A stretch of DNA of 64,000 nt from Pedobacter nototheniae (GTDB lineage Bacteria > Bacteroidota > Bacteroidia > Sphingobacteriales > Sphingobacteriaceae). Of this stretch, positions 1 through 6,919 are shown piece by piece. Each line of letters opens with the position of its first letter. The stretch's first letter is position 1. Position numbers and translations under genes: made by a program. A model generated the notes under the pieces. It ran no database searches. It was not told the origin of the DNA and saw only the letters and a program-made list of their open reading frames with translations. The DNA lies in contig NZ_RQRS01000012.1 of NCBI RefSeq assembly GCF_004335085.1, positions 1-64,000 on the forward strand. The letters run 5' to 3'.

Positions 1-129
1 GTAGCTGCTCTAAAGCTGAATCTTCAAATGCTTTATAATTGAAGTGCTGCTCTTCTTGTTGATCTGACATAATTCCTATGTTTAAAGTTATTAATTTTCT
101 TTTTGACACAGTTTATTGAACAGACCCTC
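1..129 (-). mobile_element. Edge of a possible IS256-type insertion sequence with truncated 5' CDS
   Basis: A minus-strand reading frame starts with ATG at 70-68 and runs off the left edge. The 23 visible residues read MSDQQEEQHFNYKAFEDSA and then LEQL. An acidic start followed by an 'FNYKAFE..AL' pattern resembles the N terminus of IS256/Mutator-family transposases of Bacteroidota as I remember them. Between the ATG and the tandem array lies a tttgacacagtttattgaac-type stretch (102-129) that looks like a terminal inverted repeat of that family. Neither the far end nor a target duplication is inside the window, so the identification is tentative. It could instead be any unrelated gene whose start falls here. 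Confidence 0.35.
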
Positions 130-139
130 CATCGATTCT

Positions 140-412
140 TAAATGATGCTCCTCGTTAGTTAAATGATGCTCCTCGTTGGTTAAATGATGCTCCTCGTTG
201 GTTAAATGATGCTCCTCGTCGGGTAAATGATGCTCCTCGTTAGTTAAATGATGCTCTTCGTCGGTTAAATGATGCTCCTCGTTAGTTAAATGATGCTCCT
301 CGTCGGTTAAATGATGCTCCTCGTTGGTTAAATGATGCTCCTCGTTGGTTAAATGATGCTCCTCGTCGGGTAAATGATGCTCCTCGTTGGGTAAATGATG
401 CTCCTCGTTAAA
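140..412. repeat. Tandem array A: 13 contiguous copies of a 21-bp unit
   Basis: Thirteen head-to-tail units of 21 bp start at 140 and recur every 21 bases, the last at 392-412. The unit is taaatgatgctcctcgt plus four variable bases (tagt, tggt, cggg, cggt). Variation is nearly confined to those last four positions, with one extra change in the unit at 245. The period is a multiple of three, so the array reads as an open frame on the minus strand (NEEHHLT-like heptads), but there is no credible gene around it. There are no spacers, so it is not CRISPR. It lies next to the hairpin repeat at 409-490. Confidence 0.95.
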
Positions 413-490
413 TAAACCTAAGGGACCAACAGCGGCATCCCGATTTTTTCTATCGGGATTTAGCAAAGGGCAGGGCTTCATTAGCCAAAA
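409..490. repeat. Dispersed hairpin repeat, segment 2 (copy A)
   Basis: About 80 bp matching 23512-23592 with few differences. It begins at the 'gttaaataaacc' boundary of the tandem array and ends at 'agccaaaa'. Its core is a hairpin with arms atcccgat (437-444) and atcgggat (452-459) around a T-rich 7-nt loop. On the opposite strand it resembles segment 1 (561-705), so the two segments form an inverted pair of palindromic units, as in BIME/REP-type elements. Confidence 0.85.
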
Positions 491-560
491 GCTACCGACA
501 ATGATTTCCTAAATAATTTGCTTCTAGCCTTCGTTCAAATAACAGTTAAGCCAAGTTTTA

Positions 561-705
561 GTATTAGGAAATGAACGCTACGGTGTGCATGGCAATTGAA
601 GTCCTGCTTTGCACTATATCCGATAGAAAAAATCGGGATGCCGTTTCAATCCTGTTTAGATACAAAGTTTGTGTCCTTGATTTGATAATTTTCTTGCGCC
701 CTTAT
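561..705. repeat. Dispersed hairpin repeat, segment 1 (copy A)
   Basis: About 145 bp matching 23361-23511. Shared blocks include 'cggtgtgcatggcaatt', the hairpin around 618-639, and the following 'gccgtttcaatcctgttt' stretch. In this copy one arm of the hairpin has lost a C. It does not look coding. In copy A, segment 1 follows segment 2, while in copy B the order is reversed. Confidence 0.85.
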
Positions 706-730
706 TTAAATGTAAATCGGCTACCTTTAT

Positions 731-1846
731 CTATGCTAGTGCTTGTTCTAAATCTGCTATTAAATCATCAATATGCTCTAATCCCACTGATACACGGATT
801 AATGTTTTTGGAGTTTTAGTATCAGGACCCTCTACAGATGCACGATGCTCAATTAAACTTTCTACGCCACCCAAGCTGGTTGCCTGTGCAAATATTTTAA
901 CTTTATTGACTACTTTTTTGGCCGTTTCGCCATCACCTTTAACTAAAAAAGAAAGCATACCGCCAAAATCTTTCATTTGTTTTTTAGCAATATCGTGTTG
1001 TGGATGATTTGCTAAACCAGGATAATAAACATCATCTACCTTCGGATGGTTTTTAAGGAAATCAGCCAGTTTTCTTCCGTTTTCGCAATGACCTTTCATT
1101 CTGTAAGCTAAAGTTTTAATACTCCTGCTCAGCAAGTAACAATCAAAAGGAGAGGGCACTGCACCACCAATTTGCTGTACATTTTTAATAACTTCCCAAA
1201 GTGCATCTTTTTTTGCTGTAACTAAAATACCACCTAAAATATCGCTGTGGCCACCAAGGTATTTAGTGCTGCTATGCATTACTATATCAGCACCTAAAAG
1301 AATCGGATTTTGTAATATCGGCGAGGCAAAAGTACTGTCGCAGGCAAATGTAATTTGAGCTTTCTTTGCAATTTTTGCAATTTCTTCAATGTCAGTAACC
1401 TTTAATAGTGGATTAGAAGGTGTTTCAATCCATATTAATTTTGTGTTTGGTTTTATTGAATCCTGTACCAGTTTTAAATCAGTTTGATCTATAAAATCAA
1501 ATTCCAATATGTCGGTAAAAATACTTAACAGCTGTTTTTTAAATCCCCAATACATATCATCTGGAGCAATAATATGGCTGCCAGGTTTAAGCGATTGAAA
1601 TAGTGCCATTCCGGCTGTATTGCCTGAAGAAAAAGCAGCAGCATCTTCACCAAATTCTAATTGAGTAATTGTGTTTTCTAAAGCCGAACGATTTGGATTG
1701 CTTACCCTGCTATACATATGTCCACCAGGATAGCCACCATCTTCATCCCGAAAAAAAGTAGTTGATAAATTTATGGGTGGGGTTACATCTCCAGTTGCAC
1801 TTTTAACTAGATTAGAAGCGTGTATAGCAAGGGTTTCGGGTTTCAT
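731..1846 (-). CDS. Trans-sulfuration PLP enzyme (cystathionine gamma-synthase/lyase family)
   Basis: This 371-residue protein belongs to the Cys/Met-metabolism PLP family (fold type I), whose members make or split cystathionine or act on O-acyl-homoserine in the cytosol. The whole family plan is visible: an N-terminal 'THASN'-like segment (IHASNLV), the YSRVSNPN tetramer/PLP phosphate loop near residue 45, the D-S-T-F-A-S PLP pyridine-binding segment, the SSTKYLGGHSD lysine loop that forms the Schiff base near residue 193, and a C-terminal SVGLEHIDDLI motif. Length is normal at 370-400 residues. Synthase, gamma-lyase and O-acetylhomoserine sulfhydrylase cannot be separated by eye. It stands alone, with no S-adenosylmethionine riboswitch visible in the short upstream region. 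Confidence 0.85.
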   Translation of the reverse strand: MKPETLAIHASNLVKSATGDVTPPINLSTTFFRDEDGGYPGGHMYSRVSNPNRSALENTITQLEFGEDAAAFSSGNTAGMALFQSLKPGSHIIAPDDMYWGFKKQLLSIFTDILEFDFIDQTDLKLVQDSIKPNTKLIWIETPSNPLLKVTDIEEIAKIAKKAQITFACDSTFASPILQNPILLGADIVMHSSTKYLGGHSDILGGILVTAKKDALWEVIKNVQQIGGAVPSPFDCYLLSRSIKTLAYRMKGHCENGRKLADFLKNHPKVDDVYYPGLANHPQHDIAKKQMKDFGGMLSFLVKGDGETAKKVVNKVKIFAQATSLGGVESLIEHRASVEGPDTKTPKTLIRVSVGLEHIDDLIADLEQALA

Positions 1847-1968
1847 AATAGTTTAATTTAAGGATATTGTTAATGGCTGCAATTTATATAATTTGATGAT
1901 AATTTTTAATTGTCTTTTGTTTTGGCAAGATTTATGTGTTTAGTTTGACGAAAATAAAAATAAACAAC

Positions 1969-2463
1969 ATGAAAAGATTATTTATAGCTATTGCAATAGC
2001 ATGTTCAACACTGGTAATGTTACAAAGTTGTAATACTGCAAAAAGGGTAACTGCAGGTGTAACAGGCAGCAGAGGTACAGTCGTTCGCGATTGGGTTGTA
2101 ACCAACGTAACTTTAGAAGGTTTACCAGACGGCGCAGTACAAGGCTTATTTGGAGAAAAATCATACAAATGTTTTCAAGGTAGTACGTGGCATTTAACCA
2201 ATAGTGGTAATGGCTCTTACACTTTACCAGCATCAAGCAGTTGTGGTTCTGTAATGCAAACTATTTTCTGGTCTGCAGCACCAAAAGATCAAACTTTTCA
2301 GTTTAAAAAGATATACGAAGGTGATAAAGCTAAAAACGTAACTGAAGGTTATCGTTTAATATTGAGTGATTTATCAAGCACTAATATGGTTTTAAAATCG
2401 CCAATAGAATTTGGTGGTAAAACAGCAAATATTGTTTTAACATTTGCGCCACAAGGAAATTAA
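1969..2463 (+). CDS. Small lipoprotein, lipocalin-like fold suspected
   Basis: A 164-residue exported protein. The chosen start (ATG 1969) gives MKRLFIAIAIACSTLVMLQS followed by Cys, a signal peptide ending in a lipobox-like LQSC. The frame is open 11 codons further upstream, but those residues add a charged head in front of a complete signal peptide. The mature part has a segment about how a 'gene product' G-L-P-D-G is followed by a Cys-containing strand-rich region, ending in a 'NIVLTFAPQ' strand. The repeated short strands suggest a lipocalin-like barrel of the kind common in Sphingobacteriaceae, though this is inferred. Two cysteines (in YKCF and SSCG) may pair. A terminator follows directly, so it is monocistronic. 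Confidence 0.7.
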   Translation: MKRLFIAIAIACSTLVMLQSCNTAKRVTAGVTGSRGTVVRDWVVTNVTLEGLPDGAVQGLFGEKSYKCFQGSTWHLTNSGNGSYTLPASSSCGSVMQTIFWSAAPKDQTFQFKKIYEGDKAKNVTEGYRLILSDLSSTNMVLKSPIEFGGKTANIVLTFAPQGN

Positions 2464-2490
2464 AAAATACCTGTGAAAAACATAATGCCT

Positions 2491-2520
2491 AAAGCACTTC
2501 TGAAAAGGAGTGCTTTTTTT
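2491..2520 (+). terminator. Rho-independent terminator
   Basis: Stem aaagcacttc (2491-2500) pairs with ggagtgcttt (2507-2516) with one G-U pair and a 6-nt loop, followed by a T run. It sits 27 nt after the lipoprotein stop codon. Confidence 0.85.
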
Positions 2521-2734
2521 GTTTAAAACAATTTGCCACAGATTAAAAGGATAGGCAAGGGTTTCTGGTTCAAATTTAATTCCACATTGAATATATAGCT
2601 GTTGAAACACTTAATTCAAGAAAAGTTTTTTTAATCCGTGTTCTTTCGCGTTTCGGTGGCAAAGAATACTATGTCTCTTGAGCGAGTAAAACCGTTTGTT
2701 ACAAGAAAATGATTTTCAAATCGTCCGTTTATTG

Positions 2735-2742
2735 TATTTTTG
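2735..2742 (+). promoter_or_regulatory. Bacteroidota -7 promoter box for mqnE
   Basis: tatttttg matches the TAnnTTTG -7 consensus exactly, 18 nt before the ATG at 2760. A clear -33 TTG at the usual spacing is not seen. The box lies inside the longer possible reading frame that begins at 2709, which argues for the ATG at 2760 as the true start. Confidence 0.5.
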
Positions 2743-2759
2743 TTCAAAATAAATCAGGA

Positions 2760-3953
2760 ATGAATACAACTGAGCAAGTTGAAAAAATATTAGCTGATAC
2801 AAAATTATCAACTGAACTACAAAACATAGCACACAAAGTTCTTCACGGAGAGCGCATTACATTTAATGAAGGCGTTTATCTTTATGAACATGCAGAATTA
2901 GGTTATCTGGGCGTTTTAGCCAATTTCATTAGAGAAAAGAAACACGGCGATACAACTTATTTTAATCGTAATTTTCACTTAGAACCTACAAACCTTTGCG
3001 TTTACGATTGTAAATTCTGTTCTTATTCAAAACTTATTAAGCAAAAAGAAGAAGGATGGGCTTTAACAATGGATCAGATGCTTGATATTGTAAAAAAATA
3101 CGATAATGAGCCTGTTACCGAAGTGCATATCGTTGGCGGTGTATTGCCGCAATACGATGTGGCATTTTATTCAGCGCTATTTACAGCCATTAAAAAACAC
3201 CGCCCTGAGCTTCATGTTAAGGCTTTAACGCCAGTAGAATATCATTATATCTTTAAAAAAGCTAAAATTGATTATGCTACCGGAATGAAGTTGATGAAAG
3301 AAGCTGGACTGGAATCAATGCCTGGCGGTGGTGCAGAAATTTTCCATTCAGAGGTTAGAGATTTGATTGCTAAAGATAAATGTACTGGCGAACAATGGTT
3401 AGCCATACATGAAGAATGGCACAAATTGGGTATGAGAAGTAATGCAACAATGCTTTACGGACATATTGAGCAGTTTTGGCATCGAGTAGATCATATGGAA
3501 AAACTGCGTGAGTTGCAGGATAGAACTGGTGGTTTCCAAACATTTATCCCGCTTAAATTCAGAAATCAGCACAACCAAATGTCTAATGTTGCAGAATCTT
3601 CCGTAATTGAAGATTTAAGGAATTACGCCATTGCCCGTATTTACATGGATAATTTCGATCACATTAAAGCTTATTGGGCCATGATTAGTCGCGAAACAGC
3701 ACAACTATCACTTAACTATGGTGTTGATGATATTGATGGCACTTTAGATGATACCACAAAAATTTATTCAATGGCTGGGGCAGAAGAACAAACGCCTGCA
3801 ATGAGTACACAAGAACTGGTTAATTTAATTAAACAAGTTGGTAGAAAGGCGGTAGAACGTGATACGCTTTATAACGTGGTTACAGATTTTGAGAATGTGG
3901 TTTTTGAGGAAGAGAAAAAACCGCAGTACTATAAATTACCAGTGGTAAATTAA
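2760..3953 (+). CDS. mqnE: Aminofutalosine synthase MqnE
   Basis: A radical-SAM enzyme of the futalosine route to menaquinone. It joins 3-[(1-carboxyvinyl)oxy]benzoate (the MqnA product) to S-adenosylmethionine to give aminofutalosine in the cytosol. With the start at 2760 it has 397 residues, the usual length. The radical-SAM cluster motif CVYDCKFC is at residues 80-87 (Cys80, Cys84, Cys87), preceded by HLEPTNLC and followed by the EVHIVGG strand and the PGGGAEI segment typical of the MqnE/MqnC/CofH group. EPTNLC, the NATMLYGH stretch and the lack of a CofH deazaflavin context favour MqnE over MqnC. mqnA lies 0.9 kb downstream on the same strand. mqnC and mqnD are not in the window. Confidence 0.9.
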   Translation: MNTTEQVEKILADTKLSTELQNIAHKVLHGERITFNEGVYLYEHAELGYLGVLANFIREKKHGDTTYFNRNFHLEPTNLCVYDCKFCSYSKLIKQKEEGWALTMDQMLDIVKKYDNEPVTEVHIVGGVLPQYDVAFYSALFTAIKKHRPELHVKALTPVEYHYIFKKAKIDYATGMKLMKEAGLESMPGGGAEIFHSEVRDLIAKDKCTGEQWLAIHEEWHKLGMRSNATMLYGHIEQFWHRVDHMEKLRELQDRTGGFQTFIPLKFRNQHNQMSNVAESSVIEDLRNYAIARIYMDNFDHIKAYWAMISRETAQLSLNYGVDDIDGTLDDTTKIYSMAGAEEQTPAMSTQELVNLIKQVGRKAVERDTLYNVVTDFENVVFEEEKKPQYYKLPVVN

Positions 3954-3986
3954 TTTAACTGCGTGATTGATTAAATGAATGATTGA

Positions 3987-4114
3987 TTGAATTTTGAATG
4001 GCTTGGTATAAATTAAATATTCATTCAGTCCCCGATTGTACCATTTACTCATTCAAAATTCAACCATTCAAAATTCATTCATTCTCTAACTCACTCATTC
4101 AAAATTCAACCATT
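3987..4114. repeat. Intergenic direct and inverted repeats between mqnE and the phosphatase gene
   Basis: A 20-bp direct repeat, tcattcaaaattcaaccatt, occurs at 4049-4068 and 4095-4114. Its inner 14 bases (cattcaaaattcaa) are also present inverted at 3987-4000. The segment can therefore fold into either of two long alternative hairpins ending six bases before the next start codon. It may act as an intercistronic processing or attenuation structure. No function is known. Confidence 0.7.
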
Positions 4115-4119
4115 AATAA

Positions 4120-4746
4120 ATGAAAGAAATATATATCATTCGCCATGGCGAAACCGAATTGAACAGACAAGGCATTGTGCAGGGCAGGGGTATTAACTCT
4201 GATTTGAATGATATGGGACGAGCTCAAGCTGAGGCATTCTATCAAACTTATAAAGATGTTAGTTTCGATAAAATATATACTTCTACGCTAAAACGTACAC
4301 ATCAAACCGTACAAAAATTTATCGATTCTGGTTTACCTTGGGCGCAATTATCGGGTTTGGATGAACTTGCTTGGGGCATTTGGGAAGGCAAGCCAAACAG
4401 CGAAGCTGCAAGAGAGGCTTTTAGAGAAATGCTTGAATGCTGGCAAAATGGAAATTATACTGCTCATTTTGAAGGAGGAGAAAGTGTTCAGGATGTATAC
4501 GAACGTTTAAAAGAACCTAAACAGATTTTAGCCTCCAAGCCTGATGAAAAAACTATTTTACTTTGCATGCACGGTAGAGCAATGCGTGTTTTCCTTTGCT
4601 TGCTAACCGGTAAACCATTAAGTGAAATGACTGAATTTCCGCACCAAAATACAGTTTTATACAAAATTGGTTTTGAAAATGGTCAATTCAGTATTATAGA
4701 TTTTAACAATACTGTGCATCTGGATCAACTGGTTATTCCTTCATAA
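4120..4746 (+). CDS. Histidine phosphatase family protein (phosphoglycerate-mutase-like)
   Basis: A 208-residue cytosolic member of the histidine phosphatase (branch 1) superfamily, which removes phosphate from small metabolites through a phosphohistidine. The N-terminal IIRHGETELN motif carries the catalytic His and Arg, TSTLKRT supplies the second Arg region, ELAWGIWEGK contains the acid, and CMHGRAMR near residue 150 holds the second His. Length fits the CobC/phosphatase subgroup. It sits between mqnE and mqnA on the same strand. No phosphatase step is known in the futalosine pathway, so any role there is only suggested by position. Substrate unknown. Confidence 0.8.
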   Translation: MKEIYIIRHGETELNRQGIVQGRGINSDLNDMGRAQAEAFYQTYKDVSFDKIYTSTLKRTHQTVQKFIDSGLPWAQLSGLDELAWGIWEGKPNSEAAREAFREMLECWQNGNYTAHFEGGESVQDVYERLKEPKQILASKPDEKTILLCMHGRAMRVFLCLLTGKPLSEMTEFPHQNTVLYKIGFENGQFSIIDFNNTVHLDQLVIPS

Positions 4747-4834
4747 AATTCTGATCCCTTAATTATTAGAAAGAATCTTAATTTATTAACTGTTCTATAA
4801 GTTAGGATTCTTCCAAAAAATAAAATTTAACACA

Positions 4835-5563
4835 TTGAACAAGATTAAAATTTCGGCCGTTAATTATACCAATACCAAAGCATTTATATATGGAATTGAA
4901 CATTCCGATATTCTTAATAAAATAGATTTAAGCTTAGATATCCCTTCAGATTGTGCCGCTAAAGTAATTAACGGTCAAGTAGATATTGGTTTAATGCCAG
5001 TTGCCGCAATTCCTTTGGTTCCTAATGCAAATATTGTAGCCGATTATTGTATAGGAAGTGACGGAGGCGTAAATTCTGTATTTATTTTTAGCAGCGTTCC
5101 AGTTAATGAAATCCGTACTTTAAAGTTAGATTTACACTCACGAACTTCTAATAACTTAGCCAAAGTTTTATTAAAGTTTTTCTGGAAAAAAGAGGTAGAA
5201 TTTACAACCGATCAATCTGCAGAAACAGATGCTATTGTTTTAATTGGAGATAGAACCTTCGGTAAAAAAGGCGATTATGCATATGTATATGATATGGGCG
5301 AAGAGTGGAAAAATTTTACTGGATTGCCTTTTATGTACGCCGCATGGGTTGCAAATAAAGAAATACCACAATCTTTTAAGGATGAGTTTAATGCCGCTTT
5401 AAAATTTGGACTAGATCATCGTAAAGAAGTGCTACAAGAGTTGCCTCAAAATGAAAACTTTGATTTGGAAGATTATCTGTATAATAAACTTCAATTTGAA
5501 GTTACCGAAGATAGAAAGAAGGCAATGAACTTGTTTTTAGATTATATTTCGAAACTTAATTAA
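4835..5563 (+). CDS. mqnA: Chorismate dehydratase MqnA
   Basis: First enzyme of the futalosine pathway. It dehydrates chorismate to 3-[(1-carboxyvinyl)oxy]benzoate, the MqnE substrate. The 242-residue protein has the MqnA/MqnD periplasmic-binding-protein-like fold: an N-terminal KISAVNYTNTKAF stretch, the DIGLMPVAAIP motif near residue 50, the S-x-T-S-N-N-L segment (SRTSNNLAK) and a C-terminal helical Y-L-Y-N-K-L-Q-F tail. The start codon is TTG at 4835, with no ATG giving a complete N terminus. It is followed by a bidirectional terminator. Confidence 0.9.
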   Translation: MNKIKISAVNYTNTKAFIYGIEHSDILNKIDLSLDIPSDCAAKVINGQVDIGLMPVAAIPLVPNANIVADYCIGSDGGVNSVFIFSSVPVNEIRTLKLDLHSRTSNNLAKVLLKFFWKKEVEFTTDQSAETDAIVLIGDRTFGKKGDYAYVYDMGEEWKNFTGLPFMYAAWVANKEIPQSFKDEFNAALKFGLDHRKEVLQELPQNENFDLEDYLYNKLQFEVTEDRKKAMNLFLDYISKLN

Positions 5564-5601
5564 TCGTTATTTCGTTTCCCTGCCTAAAAATAAATAATCA
5601 A

Positions 5602-5633
5602 AAAAGGCTTCTGTTTTTTAGCAGAAGCCTTTT
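5602..5633. terminator. Bidirectional terminator between mqnA and the hibernation factor
   Basis: Arms aaaaggcttctg (5602-5613) and cagaagcctttt (5622-5633) form a perfect 12-bp stem with A and T runs on either side. It therefore works for both convergent genes. Confidence 0.9.
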
Positions 5634-5648
5634 CAATATAGTACAATT

Positions 5649-5963
5649 TTAGTGATTTTTTATCTTGCCAATAATGGTGTTTAAGCTGCTATCTAACTTA
5701 GAAATAGCACCATTTACAGCCTGGTCATAAGTATTATCTAAGCTGGTTACAGCTATAGGTGGTCTACCTTCTAATCGGGCTTCCAAAACACAACGCTTAT
5801 CATTTTGTGCATCTTTATTACCATTAACATCAGAAAGGTGAAGCTCTAAGCGGGTTAGATGATCGGTGTATCGGCTTAAACCATTTGCCAATGTATCCTT
5901 TAGTTTATCCTTATAATCCTGTTTAAGGTTTAAATTGTTATCTGCATTAATTTGAATCGTCAT
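5649..5963 (-). CDS. HPF/RaiA-like ribosome hibernation factor (S30AE domain)
   Basis: A 104-residue cytosolic protein of the S30AE (sigma-54 modulation/ribosome-hibernation) family, members of which bind the 30S decoding region in slow growth. The visible plan is short-form HPF: strand (TIQINADNNL), helix with YKDKLKDTL, strand ending in LHLSDVNG, strand with CVLEARLEG, and a final helix with YDQAVNGAISKLDSSL. There is no C-terminal dimerisation extension, so it is the short form. Sequence identity with the E. coli proteins is low, so the call rests on the pattern. It stands alone with a long regulatory region upstream. Confidence 0.7.
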   Translation of the reverse strand: MTIQINADNNLNLKQDYKDKLKDTLANGLSRYTDHLTRLELHLSDVNGNKDAQNDKRCVLEARLEGRPPIAVTSLDNTYDQAVNGAISKLDSSLNTIIGKIKNH

Positions 5964-6289
5964 AGTATCTTAATTAAATGGTTGTATATACCTAACAATT
6001 TAGGTGTGTAATAGTTTTGGAAAGCAATTTTATTCGAATAATTAATTTATAGAATAATACTTGAATAAGCGCTTCTCATGGCTTAACCTAGGTGTGTAAT
6101 ATTATTTGAGTGACTGAATTAAAGAAATTAATTTGTAGGATACTGTGAAATTAATAATGACAATTTACTACTACATAAAATGTATTTTTAATTTATTTTA
6201 AAAAGTATTATAAAATATTTGTATTAATGGAATGTATTGATTATCATTGATCTAGTTCTTTAAATAATTTCATTTAATTTTTTCAAACT
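5964..6289. other. Long AT-rich divergent intergenic region with a 13-bp direct repeat
   Basis: No gene is visible. taggtgtgtaata occurs twice, at 6001-6013 and 6089-6101, 88 bp apart on the same face. This region serves as the upstream control region for both the hibernation factor (minus) and hcp (plus), so the pair may be regulator sites. No clear TAnnTTTG box was found in front of hcp. Confidence 0.5.
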
Positions 6290-6694
6290 ATGGCAACAAA
6301 TGCCGGAAAATTAGCAAGACTTACCATCGATGGTAAGGAGTACAATGTATTTGAAGCAAACTTCGAATCCATTAAACCTGTAGACCAATGGAACAGGGTA
6401 ACCGCATTTGCCACCAAAGCAGATGCGAGATTTGTCATAGAAGGCAAAGACGATACTACTTCAATTTTTGAGAAATTTGCAAACAGCCGCAAACGTTTTG
6501 ATGCAAAGTTAACTTTGTACAGCACACACGGTGAAGGTAAATTGGTAGAAACATCTTATAAAGATTGTTCTATCACTTATTACTCTTCTGTTTATAACTC
6601 AGCAAACGAAGTACCTTACAAACTGGTTATCGTTTTATCTCCAAAATCTACAGTAGAGGGTAATGCCGAACTTACATTCGATCAGAACACTTAA
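6290..6694 (+). CDS. tssD: Type VI secretion Hcp tube protein, Bacteroidota type (TssD)
   Basis: A 134-residue protein matching the Bacteroidota TssD/Hcp family, which stacks as hexameric rings to form the inner tube that the contractile sheath drives out of the cell. Seen directly are a strand-rich protein without a signal peptide, starting ATNAGKLARLTIDGKEYNV, a central helix (TTSIFEKFANS), and a C-terminal SYKDCSITYYSS / PYKLVIVLSPK strand pair characteristic of these short Hcp proteins. It is followed by its own strong terminator and then the VgrG gene. No TssB/C, TssK, TssF or ClpV gene lies within the window. This is therefore an orphan copy that must use a machine encoded elsewhere. 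Confidence 0.85.
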   Translation: MATNAGKLARLTIDGKEYNVFEANFESIKPVDQWNRVTAFATKADARFVIEGKDDTTSIFEKFANSRKRFDAKLTLYSTHGEGKLVETSYKDCSITYYSSVYNSANEVPYKLVIVLSPKSTVEGNAELTFDQNT

Positions 6695-6724
6695 TCGTTC
6701 TGCTTTTATTTAAGTAAGCAAACC

Positions 6725-6778
6725 AAAGGGCAGCGCATCCCGCCAGTCCTAAAAAGCTAAGGGTAGCTGCCCTTTTTT
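6725..6778 (+). terminator. Terminator after hcp
   Basis: Arms aaagggcagc (6725-6734) and gctgcccttt (6766-6775) pair perfectly, with a T run after the second arm. The loop is about 31 nt. Separate termination of hcp lets it be made in excess over vgrG. Confidence 0.75.
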
Positions 6779-6919
6779 ACATCCCATTTTACCGGCAAAT
6801 TCCCCTATGCCGGAATTACGACATCCTGTTTACGATTTTGTTTTTAACCTGGCGCTCTGTTTAAAACTGTGTAATTTTTTATTGCACCGTTATTTTAGCT
6901 GGCCCATAAATTCTTATCT

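Noticed and set aside
140..412. CRISPR array
   Set aside because: Units are contiguous with no unique spacers, and no cas genes are nearby. Array B fails for the same reason.
113..481. Long minus-strand open frame of repeated NEEHHLT-like heptads
   Set aside because: It is the translation of the 21-bp tandem array and the hairpin repeat. The period is a multiple of three, and there is no ribosome site or folded domain.
571..819. Plus-strand 82-codon frame
   Set aside because: Covers the hairpin repeat and runs into the opposite strand of the trans-sulfuration gene, with no gene-like features.
1847..1935. Possible SAM riboswitch before the trans-sulfuration gene
   Set aside because: The 89-bp gap has no visible multi-stem structure or terminator, so there is nothing to support one.
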